Shown: positions 46,536 to 53,926, numbered from the stretch's first letter. The stretch: 53,926 nucleotides of DNA from JABMMZ01 sp964505065 (GCA_964505065.1 CAZDGF010000016.1:1-53926), one strand, 5' to 3'. The notes: generated by a model from the letters alone, not told the origin. Program-made: numbers and translations.

Positions 46536-49406
46536 ATGAAAATACCCAGTTTAATCAGTTTTTATTTTGCCATAATTTGTGCTATTGCCCAAAACAACTA
46601 CACCCAATACGTAAACCCTATGATAGGCACAGGCGGGCATGGGCATACTTTTCCTGGGGCTACTATGCCTTTTGCTATGGTGCAGCTAAGCCCCGATACA
46701 AGGATAGACGGCAGTTGGGATGGTTGTAGCGGTTATCATTACAGCGATAGTATTATTTATGGTTTTTCGCATACACATTTGAGCGGCACAGGTTGCAGCG
46801 AATATGGGGATATTATGATAATGCCAAAAATGGGAGAGCCAAGTTTTGATAAAAATGATTATACCTCAAAGTTTAAACATTCTACAGAAAAAGCAAATGC
46901 AGGATATTATGCTGTAAAATTAGAAAAAGATAATATTGATGTGCAATTATCGAGCACAACAAGAGTGGGTATTCATGAATACAAATTTAATAAAAATGGA
47001 AAAGTAAGTATTTTATTAGATTTACAACATAGAGATAAATTAATAGATGGAATAATTAGAGTTATAGATAATCAAACAATAGAAGGATGGAGAAGGAGTG
47101 AGGCTTGGGCTACCGACCAATTGGTATATTATAGAATTCAATTTTCAAAGCCCTTTGTCTCAAAAAATATTTTGAGTGGAGATAATTGGGACTACAATGC
47201 CAATTTTAATTTTAATATAAAAAAAGGAGAAGCTATTGTTGTAAAAGTATCGCTATCAAGTGTAGATGAAACAGGGGCAAAAGCCAATATGGAAAAGGAA
47301 TTGCTACATTGGAATTTTGAAAAAGTGAAACAAGATGCAAACAAGGCTTGGAATACAGAACTGAACAGAATAAAAGCATACGGAGGAACTAAAACTGAAA
47401 AGATAAATTTTTACACTGCGCTATACCATTGCATGATACACCCCAACATTATGAACGATATAGACGGCAGATACCGAGGGCGAGATAAACAAGTACACTA
47501 TGCCGTTGGGTTTGATTATTACACCGTGTTTTCGCTATGGGATACCCACAGAGCCTTGCACCCTTTATTGAATATTATTGATAAAAAACGTAGCCACGAT
47601 TTTATGATGACTTTTAAAGCACAATATGAACAAAGCGGACGATTGCCTATGTGGGAATTGTGGGGCAATGAAACCAACTGTATGATAGGCTTTCATAGTG
47701 TAAGTGTAATACTTGATGCATACAATAAAGAAGTGATTACCTTGCAAGAATTAAAAGACCTTTACCCTGCGGTAAAAGCAGAGGCTATGAGCAATAGATT
47801 TGGTTTAGATAAATTTAGAGAAAAAGGATATTTAAGCATTGAGGACGAAAGCGAAAGCGTTAGCAAAACTTTGGAATATAGTTATGATTTTTATTGTGTT
47901 GCAAGGATTGCTATTGAATGTGAATTTAATGAAGACTATGATTATTTTGAAAAATTAAGTAATGGTTGGGTGAATGTTTACAATGCCCAAACTGGCTTTA
48001 TGACACCACGCAAAAATGGCGGATGGCTTACCCCATTTGACCCTACGCAAGTAAACAACCATTATACAGAAGCCAATGCTTGGCAGTATAGCTTTGCTGT
48101 GCCGCATAATTCCCATTTAATAGCTGATAATAAAAAAATAGTACAGCTATTTTACACTGATAGTAAAACCACAGGTAGAGAACAAGCAGATATTACAGGC
48201 TTAATAGGACAATATGCCCATGGCAACGAGCCAAGCCATCATATTCCTTATTTATATCATAAAAATGATAAATACTCAGGACTCAAAGAAGAATTAGTAA
48301 AAAAAATATGTAACGAATTGTACAAACCAACACCTGATGGCTTGTGTGGCAACGAGGATTGCGGACAAATGAGTGCTTGGTATGTATTTAGTGCTATGGG
48401 TTTTTATCCTGTTAATCCTTCTTCAAATGATTATTATTTTGGTAATATGATTTTTGATAGTGTATGTTTCAATACAAAAGATACTATTTCTTATATTCAC
48501 AAAAAATTTCCAATACATTATACTAATAAGAAAAATTCTATTAGCCAATATAACGATTTTTTCACTTTCGATAAACTAAATAATCCCATTTTTTTTGGTA
48601 AAAGTAATATTAATGATTGGAATAATTTATTACCTAAAAAATCAACTTATGAATTTGAATACTATAGGTCATCGCCAATAATAGTTTCAAATTCTGATAT
48701 ATTTAAGGATTCGTTTTTTATCGAAATAATTGCAAATGATAAAGATAAAATATTGCATCCACAAATTTATTATCAAATTGACAATGGTATATTTTTAGAA
48801 TATGCAAAACCAATAAAAATAAATAAAAATGCTAAAATCAAAGCATTTGAAATATTTGAATATAATGACTATAATCTTAACCACCCTGGTCGTTTTATTG
48901 TTTCCGATACAAGCATTGCCCATTTCTTTAAAAAACCAAACAATTACAACATCAAAATAAATAGCACTTACAATAAGCAATACACTGCCGATGGCGATGA
49001 GGGGCTAATAGATGGTTTGCAGGGCGATATAGACTGGCGAAAGGGTAGGTGGCAGGGTTATCAAAGCCAAGATTTTGAAGCCATTGTAGATTTGCAAGAA
49101 ATAAAAACGGTTTCAAGTATTTCAGCAGGTTTTTTGCAAGATACACGCTCTTGGATATTAATGCCTACGCAAGTTGTTTATTATGGTTCTATAGATGGCG
49201 TTATTTTTGAAGAAATAAGCACTTTAAAAAATGAAATAGCAGATTCAAATTATACCATTCAAAGAAAAGCATTTGAAGTAAAAATAAAAACAAAACCATT
49301 TAGATATATCAAAGTAAAAGCCAATAACTATGGCGTATTACCTGCATGGCATCAAGGTTATGGTGGCAATGCCTTTATTTTTATAGATGAAATAGAGGTA
49401 AAGTAG
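46536..49406 (+). CDS. GH92 alpha-mannosidase-like glycosidase with C-terminal discoidin domain
   Basis: The 956-residue exported enzyme has a signal peptide (about residues 1-19). Family GH92 motifs are in order: YVNPMIGTGGHGHTFPGATMPF, GWDGCSGYHYSD-like and HLSGTGCSEYGD near the N terminus, SLWDTHRALHPL (about 335), WELWGNET (about 375), GNEPSHHIPYLY (about 562) and NEDCGQMSAWYVFSAMGFYPV (about 605). GH92 enzymes are calcium-dependent exo-alpha-mannosidases that trim N-glycans or mannans. From about residue 700 come a chitobiase-type Fn3 domain and, from about 808, an F5/8 type C (discoidin) domain (VDLQEIKTVSSISAGFLQDT). No SusCD partner genes are nearby, so this is not part of a classical utilization locus. 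Confidence 0.93.
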   Translation: MKIPSLISFYFAIICAIAQNNYTQYVNPMIGTGGHGHTFPGATMPFAMVQLSPDTRIDGSWDGCSGYHYSDSIIYGFSHTHLSGTGCSEYGDIMIMPKMGEPSFDKNDYTSKFKHSTEKANAGYYAVKLEKDNIDVQLSSTTRVGIHEYKFNKNGKVSILLDLQHRDKLIDGIIRVIDNQTIEGWRRSEAWATDQLVYYRIQFSKPFVSKNILSGDNWDYNANFNFNIKKGEAIVVKVSLSSVDETGAKANMEKELLHWNFEKVKQDANKAWNTELNRIKAYGGTKTEKINFYTALYHCMIHPNIMNDIDGRYRGRDKQVHYAVGFDYYTVFSLWDTHRALHPLLNIIDKKRSHDFMMTFKAQYEQSGRLPMWELWGNETNCMIGFHSVSVILDAYNKEVITLQELKDLYPAVKAEAMSNRFGLDKFREKGYLSIEDESESVSKTLEYSYDFYCVARIAIECEFNEDYDYFEKLSNGWVNVYNAQTGFMTPRKNGGWLTPFDPTQVNNHYTEANAWQYSFAVPHNSHLIADNKKIVQLFYTDSKTTGREQADITGLIGQYAHGNEPSHHIPYLYHKNDKYSGLKEELVKKICNELYKPTPDGLCGNEDCGQMSAWYVFSAMGFYPVNPSSNDYYFGNMIFDSVCFNTKDTISYIHKKFPIHYTNKKNSISQYNDFFTFDKLNNPIFFGKSNINDWNNLLPKKSTYEFEYYRSSPIIVSNSDIFKDSFFIEIIANDKDKILHPQIYYQIDNGIFLEYAKPIKINKNAKIKAFEIFEYNDYNLNHPGRFIVSDTSIAHFFKKPNNYNIKINSTYNKQYTADGDEGLIDGLQGDIDWRKGRWQGYQSQDFEAIVDLQEIKTVSSISAGFLQDTRSWILMPTQVVYYGSIDGVIFEEISTLKNEIADSNYTIQRKAFEVKIKTKPFRYIKVKANNYGVLPAWHQGYGGNAFIFIDEIEVK

Positions 49407-49413
49407 AGTGGGG

Positions 49414-49525
49414 GTCATGTCGAGTAGTTCCTTTGCTTTGAAAGGAATGTATCGAGACATGAAGTTACTAACCTTACCACTTCTCGATACTAAAAATGCA
49501 GAGCCATTTTCCTACTCGAAGTGAC
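49414..49525. repeat. Nested inverted-repeat element between convergent genes
   Basis: Outer arms GTCATGTCGAGTAG (49414-49427) and CTACTCGAAGTGAC (49512-49525) pair with two mismatches. Inner arms GTATCGAGA (49449-49457) and TCTCGATAC (49482-49490) pair perfectly, and CCTTT/AAAGG (49430-49445) forms a small side hairpin. TCGAG/CTCGA words and the layout recall intergenic repeats scattered in many Bacteroidota genomes. It lies between the GH92 gene and the convergent TPR gene and may act as a bidirectional terminator. Confidence 0.65.
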
Positions 49526-49536
49526 AGCAAAAATTT

Positions 49537-50127
49537 TTATTTCAAAATCCATTTACCCGTTTGGTTGGCTGGGCGTTGTTTTTTTACCAATTCTACAAAG
49601 TTTCTAATATCCTCCACCTCAAGGTTGGAGGGGTCTATACGCTCTATTTGCTCCAAATGAAACACCATATCATCTATTTGCCAAGCCAATAGCCCTGTTG
49701 TGCGCAATAGCCTTTCATAAGCTTGCCCTACGTTTCTATAGCCAATAATTAGGTTGCCGCCTTTGTTTTTTTCTATTAAAATAAATTTTTTATAACATAC
49801 AATTACATTGCTATCTTGCTTTAAAGCTACATGGTTCATGCCTTTATACCAAAATGGTTTGCTGCTTGTGCTATCATTTTGTACGCATATTTTATATAGC
49901 GAGTCGGCATTGGCAAAGCGTTTTTGCTTATGTAGGCAAAAAGCCAATTGGCAAAGTATATTCCAATTGCGGGGTTCGGCAGCTACGGCAGCCATGTAAT
50001 ACTCCTCTGCTTTTACATAGTTTCTATTGTTCATTTCTGCATTGCCAAGGGCATAAAAATTTGCTTCGCCTTGTGCTTTGGCACTTAAAGAAAATAATAA
50101 AGAAAAAACGAGAATAAAATGTTTCAT
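49537..50127 (-). CDS. Exported TPR protein
   Basis: The 196-residue protein has a signal peptide (residues 1-18, AKA) and about three tetratricopeptide repeats: residues 25-55 (YALGNAEMNNRNYVKAEEYYMAAVAAEP), 58-88 (ILCQLAFCLHKQKRFANADSLYKI) and 92-125. The C-terminal part (LEQIERIDPSNLEVEDI) is helical. TPRs mediate protein-protein contacts; a periplasmic location is expected but the partner is unknown. It is 48 bases downstream of the DUF1569-like gene and may share its transcript. Confidence 0.82.
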   Translation of the reverse strand: MKHFILVFSLLFSLSAKAQGEANFYALGNAEMNNRNYVKAEEYYMAAVAAEPRNWNILCQLAFCLHKQKRFANADSLYKICVQNDSTSSKPFWYKGMNHVALKQDSNVIVCYKKFILIEKNKGGNLIIGYRNVGQAYERLLRTTGLLAWQIDDMVFHLEQIERIDPSNLEVEDIRNFVELVKKQRPANQTGKWILK

Positions 50128-50143
50128 ATAATTGTATTATTTA

Positions 50144-50151
50144 CAAATATA
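50144..50151 (-). promoter_or_regulatory. Possible -7 element TATATTTG of the TPR gene
   Basis: TATATTTG on the minus strand matches TAnnTTTG and ends 16 bases before the ATG at 50127. The -33 position is not a good match. It lies in the short gap after the stop of the gene at 50176-50631. Confidence 0.35.
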
Positions 50152-50175
50152 AAGCCAAAAATAGCAATTGATTGT

Positions 50176-50631
50176 TTACACCCCAAATTGGGTTAAATGA
50201 TGGTTTAAATGTTTGTAAAACATATTGTTCCATTCAGTTTTATTTAATATGCCAAAACTGAATGATTCCCTGCCTTCAAAATGGTTTTCTCCAAGCTGTA
50301 CGCAATGGTTAATGTATTTAATTAAGCGTTGTTTTTCGTGTTCAAATTCTCTTTGCCCAACAATGATAAATTGCGGTGCAGTATGCGTACCATTTTTGTA
50401 TGGTTTTTCAGTAACTACAGCTGGTTTTGCTATCATTTTTAAAATAAATCTAAAAAAAGCATTAGGTTTTTTATGAATATTTTCAAAAGTCATTTCATAT
50501 AGAACATTGCAATGCGCAAGCATTTGAGCTACATTCATTTTGCCCCATTGGGCTTGTGTTGCAGGGCTTAGGTTGTTTATTCTTTCTACTATGTTAGTAG
50601 CTATTTGTGGGGTAAATATATTTGGAAACAC
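50176..50631 (-). CDS. DUF1569/DinB-like protein
   Basis: The 151-residue protein resembles the DUF1569 family of the DinB-like four-helix superfamily: VERINNLSPATQAQWGKMNVAQMLAHCNVLYEMTFE, the KPNAFFRFILKMIAKPAVVTEKPYKNGTHTAPQF stretch, and an end motif FYKHLNHHLTQFGV. The His residues in AHCN and HLNHH are placed as metal ligands are in DinB-like proteins. The start is GTG 50631. Function is unknown; DinB-like proteins often act in thiol or metal chemistry. Confidence 0.8.
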   Translation of the reverse strand: MFPNIFTPQIATNIVERINNLSPATQAQWGKMNVAQMLAHCNVLYEMTFENIHKKPNAFFRFILKMIAKPAVVTEKPYKNGTHTAPQFIIVGQREFEHEKQRLIKYINHCVQLGENHFEGRESFSFGILNKTEWNNMFYKHLNHHLTQFGV

Positions 50632-50683
50632 AGGTTATTTTAAATTTTTAAATTTTTGATTTTTGATTTTTTGCCTCATTCTA

Positions 50684-50790
50684 AGTCCTTCTTTTGTCTA
50701 ATCCGCCCTTTGGGCAACTTCTCCAAAACTTGTCCCGCCTTTGCGGGAGGAGAAGGACAATGGCATATTATTTTTTTGGAGAGGGACTTT
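50684..50790. repeat. GC-richer cluster of short hairpins
   Basis: In AT-rich surroundings this stretch holds GTCCTTCT (50685-50692) pairing with AGAAGGAC (50751-50758), GCCC-TTT-GGGC (50705-50715), CTTCTCC (50718-50724) pairing with GGAGAAG (50749-50755), and CCCGC-CTTT-GCGGG (50734-50747). GGAGAGGGACTTTTGG follows. The words recur as interspersed repeats in Bacteroidota. No coding frame crosses it. It fills most of the 224-base gap between the genes at 50631 and 50856. Confidence 0.55.
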
Positions 50791-50855
50791 TGGCTTCGGT
50801 TAAATTTTATTGTTTATTAAAAATTCATTTTGCATTATTAATTAATCATTATTAA

Positions 50856-51836
50856 TTATTTAAAACTTCTTCCCAAAGGGTCTTCATATAGTTTTTCTTT
50901 TGGCAGGTTTTTAAAGTATTCGTATGTAATTTTTAAGCCTTCCGCTCGGTTTATTTTTGGCTCCCAACCCAATAATGCTTTGGCTTTGGTTATATCTGGT
51001 TGGCGTTGTTTGGGGTCGTCTGTTGGCAGGGGTTTAAATATTATTTTTTGGTTTGTGCCTGTTAGTTTTATAATTTCTTCTGCAAAATCTTTAATGGTTA
51101 TTTCATCAGGATTGCCAATGTTTACAGGCTCTGCACAATTGCTTAAAAGCAAACGGTAAATACCCTCTACCAAATCATCTACATAACAAAAAGACCGTGT
51201 TTGGCTACCATCGCCAAAGGCTGTAAGGTTTTCGCCTCTTAAAGCTTGCCCAATAAATGCAGGCAATACTCGCCCATCGTTTAAGCGCATACGTGGCCCA
51301 TAGGTATTAAATATGCGCACAATACGGGTTTCTAAGCCATGGTAAGTATGGTAAGCCATGGTCATAGCTTCTTGAAAACGCTTTGCTTCATCATAAACAC
51401 CTCTGGGACCCACAGGATTTACATTTCCCCAATAATCCTCCGTTTGTGGGTGTACTTGTGGGTCGCCATATACCTCGCTAGTAGAGGCAATAAGCAAACG
51501 AGCACTTTTTTGCTTGGCTAAGCCTAATAAATTATGAATACCCAAAGAGCCTACTTTTAAGGTTTGAATAGGTATTTTTAAATAATCTATGGGGCTAGCA
51601 GGGCTGGCAAAATGCAGGATATAATCTAACTTGCCTGGCACATGTACAAACTTTGAAACATCGTGGTGGTAAAATTCAAAATTGGAAAGTTTGAATAAAT
51701 GTTCAATATTGTGTAAATCGCCTGTTATTAGGTTGTCCATGCCTATCACATGGTAGTTTTCTTTTATAAATCTATCGCAAAGATGCGAGCCTAAAAAACC
51801 AGCTGCACCTGTAATTAATACTCTTTTTTGTGTCAT
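50856..51836 (-). CDS. UDP-glucuronate decarboxylase-like short-chain dehydrogenase
   Basis: The 326-residue enzyme has the NAD-binding motif TGAAGFLGSHL (G10, G13, G16) and the catalytic Y148-x-x-x-K152 (GVYDEAKRF) with STSEVYGDP before it. FASPASPIDYLKIPIQTLKVG, RIFNTYGPRM and GDGSQTRSFCYVDDLVEG are typical of UDP-xylose synthase (UXS): it converts UDP-glucuronate to UDP-xylose for extracellular glycan synthesis. A related dTDP-glucose dehydratase or UDP-glucose epimerase is less likely given the PASP motif. Start ATG 51836. No other polysaccharide genes are adjacent. Confidence 0.92.
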   Translation of the reverse strand: MTQKRVLITGAAGFLGSHLCDRFIKENYHVIGMDNLITGDLHNIEHLFKLSNFEFYHHDVSKFVHVPGKLDYILHFASPASPIDYLKIPIQTLKVGSLGIHNLLGLAKQKSARLLIASTSEVYGDPQVHPQTEDYWGNVNPVGPRGVYDEAKRFQEAMTMAYHTYHGLETRIVRIFNTYGPRMRLNDGRVLPAFIGQALRGENLTAFGDGSQTRSFCYVDDLVEGIYRLLLSNCAEPVNIGNPDEITIKDFAEEIIKLTGTNQKIIFKPLPTDDPKQRQPDITKAKALLGWEPKINRAEGLKITYEYFKNLPKEKLYEDPLGRSFK

Positions 51837-51882
51837 TAAAATGCTATTGAGCGGGCAAAGTTAAAGAATTAAAACATATAAT

Positions 51883-51890
51883 TATCTTTG
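51883..51890 (+). promoter_or_regulatory. -7 element TATCTTTG of the flavin reductase gene
   Basis: TATCTTTG matches TAnnTTTG and ends 4 bases before the ATG at 51895, implying a leaderless mRNA. A second -7-like word, TAACTTTG on the minus strand (51863-51856), lies 20 bases away and could serve the divergent gene at 51836. Confidence 0.5.
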
Positions 51891-51894
51891 CGCT

Positions 51895-52734
51895 ATGATA
51901 TCGTTTATACCTTCGGAAAATCCAGTAAGCAAAATACATCAATTATTATTGGGTGGCATTTCCCCTCGCCCTATCTGCTTTGCAAGTACTGTAGATAAGG
52001 AAGGCAACAGAAATTTAGCCCCATTTAGTTTTTTCAATGTGTTTAGTGCCAATCCGCCAATTGCAGTTTTTTCGCCTGCTTTTAGTGGGCGCACAGGCGA
52101 GCCAAAGCATACTTATTTGAATGTATTAGAAGTGCCAGAAGTGGTTATAAATGTGGTAACATACGGCATGGTGCAGCAAATGAGTTTAGCAAGTTCGCCA
52201 TATCCAAAAGGGGTAGATGAATTTATAAAAACAGGTTTTACACCCATAGAAAGCGATATAGTAAAACCTGCACGGGTAAAGGAAAGCCCTATGCAATTAG
52301 AATGTAAAGTATTAGAAGTAAAATCGCTTGGCACACAAGGTGGAGCGGGTAATTTAATTATTTGCGAAATTGTGAAAATACATATTGATGAAAAGTATTT
52401 GAATGATAAAGGACTGATAGACCAAACAACGATAGACTTGGTGGCACGCATGGGCGAAAACTGGTATTGCAGAGCCAATAGCACAGCCCTTTTTGAATTG
52501 ACAAAACCGCTAACCACCTGCGGCATAGGTGTAGATATATTACCCATTCATATTCGCCAAAGCACCCAACTTACAGGCAATGATTTAGGTATTTTAGGTA
52601 ATATAGAAACCTTGCCTACAACCCAAGAAATACAGGCTATTAAAGCCAAATACAGCCCTGCCGAACCAATTCCAACTGCCAAAGAATTGTTAGCGCAAGG
52701 GCTTGCGGTGGAGGCTTTAGGGGTGTTGTGGTAG
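51895..52734 (+). CDS. Flavin reductase-like FMN-binding protein
   Basis: The 279-residue protein belongs to the flavin reductase-like (split-barrel) family: PRPICFASTVDKEGNRNLAPFSFFNVFSANPPIAVFSP near the N terminus is the FMN-binding signature, and GNLIICEIVKIHIDE is the conserved later strand. Bacteroidota carry many such NAD(P)H:flavin oxidoreductases of unknown substrate. The C-terminal 80 residues (TCGIGVDILPIHIRQSTQLTGNDLGILGNIETLP) are an extension commonly found with this subgroup. It is 12 bases upstream of the exported protein at 52747. Confidence 0.88.
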   Translation: MISFIPSENPVSKIHQLLLGGISPRPICFASTVDKEGNRNLAPFSFFNVFSANPPIAVFSPAFSGRTGEPKHTYLNVLEVPEVVINVVTYGMVQQMSLASSPYPKGVDEFIKTGFTPIESDIVKPARVKESPMQLECKVLEVKSLGTQGGAGNLIICEIVKIHIDEKYLNDKGLIDQTTIDLVARMGENWYCRANSTALFELTKPLTTCGIGVDILPIHIRQSTQLTGNDLGILGNIETLPTTQEIQAIKAKYSPAEPIPTAKELLAQGLAVEALGVLW

Positions 52735-52746
52735 AGGGGGAATATT

Positions 52747-53442
52747 ATGATTAAAAAACTAATTTTTATTTGTTTATTTTTTGTTTTAATTATAACTAAC
52801 AAAGCTAATGCTCAAAGTATTGAGGGTAATTGGTACACCCCTATAAGAAATAAATTACTTCATTTAATTATTACAAAAGATTCAATTTTATTAAGAAAAT
52901 GTAGTTTTGATACATCAATGCAAGATTATGGTTATTTAGAATCGGGATATCATATAGAAAAAAAGATTAAAAACGCCTTTATTGTTAAAAATATAAAAGA
53001 TTCAATGACAAATTTTTATTTGGTAACTTTTAAATCAGAAAACGAAAAAAACCTTATGAATATTCAATCGTTTAGCGATACATTTTCTACTATAGCAGAA
53101 GCTGAAAAAGCAATTGATACCTTTCAAAAAAATCCATTGTCTGTTACTTTTCTTAACAAAGAAAACATAAATAAAATTAGAAGTAAAAAACCTATTGAAA
53201 CAATAACGTTAGAAGAGTTTAAGACACATATAATAAATCTTATAGCTTTAGATTCTACAAATAAAACTTATGCTAAGAAAAAATTTAAATTTAACTATTT
53301 GTATATTGAATCTACAGAAAGAATTATGTATTCAGAATTAGGTTTTAATTCATTGGTAAAAGGTTTTGTAATAGATGCAATTTTTCGTAAGTATTATGAA
53401 TTTTCAGAAATAAAAACATTAATTGAAGGGTTTAACAAATAG
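52747..53442 (+). CDS. Exported protein of unknown function
   Basis: The 231-residue protein has a strong signal peptide (residues 1-22, ANA) followed by SIEGNWYTP, a pattern seen in small lipocalin-like periplasmic proteins, and Lys/Ile/Asn-rich beta and helical sequence. No motif is recognised. It follows the flavin reductase gene by 12 bases but its composition and role give no link. It ends 73 bases before a bidirectional terminator. Confidence 0.7.
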   Translation: MIKKLIFICLFFVLIITNKANAQSIEGNWYTPIRNKLLHLIITKDSILLRKCSFDTSMQDYGYLESGYHIEKKIKNAFIVKNIKDSMTNFYLVTFKSENEKNLMNIQSFSDTFSTIAEAEKAIDTFQKNPLSVTFLNKENINKIRSKKPIETITLEEFKTHIINLIALDSTNKTYAKKKFKFNYLYIESTERIMYSELGFNSLVKGFVIDAIFRKYYEFSEIKTLIEGFNK

Positions 53443-53515
53443 AAGGTATAAGTCCCAATGGTTTTAGAAGAAAATGTGTTGAGTAAAAAAACTACTTTAA
53501 AATTTTAACAAAAAA

Positions 53516-53535
53516 GCTTCACATTTCTGTAAAGC
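53516..53535. terminator. Bidirectional terminator
   Basis: GCTTCACA (53516-53523) pairs with TGTAAAGC (53528-53535), one G-T pair, loop TTTC. A-runs and T-runs flank both sides, so it can end the plus-strand gene at 53442 and the minus-strand tRNA-like sequence at 53550. Confidence 0.75.
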
Positions 53536-53549
53536 CTTTGTTTTTTTAG

Positions 53550-53609
53550 TTGCGGGGACAGGACTCGAACCTGCGTCCGCCTTGGCGGATAAGAGCCCAC
53601 CATTCTGAA
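53550..53609 (-). pseudogene. 3' part of a tRNA gene, 5' half missing
   Basis: On the minus strand this reads TTCAGAAT...TCCGCCAAGGCGGA, T arm GCAGGTTCGAGTCCTGT, acceptor strand CCCCGCA and discriminator A. The 5' acceptor strand, D arm and 5' anticodon strand are absent; instead the TAA of the GIY-YIG gene lies 6 bases away. The TCCGCC/GGCGGA hairpin sits where class II tRNAs (Leu, Ser, Tyr) carry the long variable arm, and TTCAG could be part of an anticodon loop, so tRNA-Leu is a guess; initiator tRNA-Met also ends CCCCGCAA. The first 26 bases recur exactly at 53901-53926. Confidence 0.7.
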
Positions 53610-53615
53610 TTTAAA

Positions 53616-53858
53616 TTAATGAGGTAAAGTTTTAATAAAATTTCTACCAATTCCAGATTTCAACCATAATTCATATTCCATAGCTTCTTTTTTGGAGTCA
53701 AAAATTTTAGTATAAATAATTTTCCAAGGTCTATATTTTATAGTGAAGCCTTTGGTAGCTAAAACATTATGGGATAGTAAGCGCGATTCTAAATCAGAGG
53801 TAAAACCTACATAATGTTTATTAAATTTTTCGGAAAATAAAACATAAACAGTAAACAT
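53616..53858 (-). CDS. Small single-domain GIY-YIG endonuclease
   Basis: The 80-residue protein is a bare GIY-YIG domain: VYVLFS replaces GIY, HYVGFTSDLESRLLSHN gives the YIG-like strand and the conserved Arg26-x-x-x-His29, and Glu62 in KEAMEYELWLKSG is the expected metal-binding Glu. It has no DNA-binding extension, like YhbQ/URI-type proteins. The start is ATG 53858. A tRNA 3' part lies on each side (53550-53609 and 53901-53926) in the same orientation, with a terminator before the start codon. The arrangement suggests a tRNA-associated mobile unit; the activity of the protein is not shown. Confidence 0.9.
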   Translation of the reverse strand: MFTVYVLFSEKFNKHYVGFTSDLESRLLSHNVLATKGFTIKYRPWKIIYTKIFDSKKEAMEYELWLKSGIGRNFIKTLPH

Positions 53859-53866
53859 ATTTAAAG

Positions 53867-53895
53867 AAAAAAGCCATTTTAGAAAATGACTTTTT
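53867..53895 (-). terminator. Terminator after the right-hand tRNA copy
   Basis: On the minus strand, AAAAGTCATTTT pairs with AAAATGGCTTTT with one mismatch and runs into a T stretch. It lies just after the tRNA copy at 53901-53926 and 9 bases before the GIY-YIG start, so the tRNA transcript should end before the nuclease gene. Confidence 0.65.
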
Positions 53896-53900
53896 TTTAG

Positions 53901-53926
53901 TTGCGGGGACAGGACTCGAACCTGCG
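53901..53926 (-). tRNA. 3' end of a tRNA gene cut by the window edge
   Basis: Minus strand: T arm GCAGGTTCGAGTCCTG, acceptor strand CCCCGCA and discriminator A, identical to 53550-53575. The rest of the gene lies outside the window, so whether it is complete and which amino acid it carries cannot be told. Confidence 0.6.

Noticed and set aside
53550..53609. tmRNA 3' end
   Set aside because: The T arm with GGAC...GGTTCGAGTCC looked similar, but the acceptor strand CCCCGCA does not fit a tmRNA acceptor (which ends in a GCTCC-type sequence), and no tag frame is near.
53541..53926. Group I intron with GIY-YIG endonuclease in a tRNA anticodon loop
   Set aside because: Only about 290 bases separate the two tRNA parts and nearly all are coding, so there is no room for an intron core, and the outer copy repeats the 3' end instead of supplying the 5' half in view.

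Overview
The window is AT-rich DNA of a Bacteroidota bacterium, probably from the Chitinophagales/Sphingobacteriales side of the phylum. Three proteins carry type IX secretion (T9SS) sorting domains: type A at 14091-17879 and 41597-46234, type B at 32036-33808. Several promoters match the phylum-specific TTTG-N19-TAnnTTTG pattern, and Shine-Dalgarno sequences are largely absent. A GH92 glycosidase, a Big_5 lipoprotein and large exported repeat proteins fit the same assignment. Housekeeping genes (polA, pheS, mnmG, ybeY, comEC) and two intact tRNAs show this is chromosome, not a plasmid or phage.

Layout. (1) 34-12777, minus strand: a three-gene operon for an outer-membrane beta-barrel, a giant 3161-residue exported protein and an Fn3-type exported protein. 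(2) 12901-21473, plus strand: a beta-helix protein, a T9SS cargo built from two families of tandem repeats, a propeller-type sensor histidine kinase and a NarL-type regulator, tightly coupled and mostly started by TTG. An 18-bp perfect inverted repeat lies midway between clusters 1 and 2. (3) 21476-27932: a CAP-domain protein, polA, a possible 35-residue gene and pheS. (4) 27933-28351: a geneless AT-rich block with DnaA-box-like 9-mers. (5) 28352-36287, minus strand: a six-gene overlapping operon (two M16 peptidase homologues, a T9SS type B protein, ybeY, mnmG, lipoprotein). It contains three copies of a ParB-site-like near-palindrome. (6) tRNA-Asp, then TolC, HlyD-like adaptor and ComEC on the plus strand, a 1545-residue beta-helix/PKD T9SS cargo, tRNA-Met and a GH92 enzyme. 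(7) 49414-53442: two hairpin-rich intergenic repeats, a TPR protein, a DUF1569-like protein, a UDP-glucuronate decarboxylase-like enzyme, a flavin reductase and an unknown exported protein. (8) 53541-53926: a small GIY-YIG nuclease gene between direct copies of a tRNA 3' end.

The points most worth following are the GIY-YIG/tRNA 3'-end unit at the right edge, the parS-like cluster beside mnmG with a candidate origin 3.3 kb away, the repeat adhesin coupled to a two-component system, and the giant exported protein operon. All function calls come from reading motifs and context; no database search was run.
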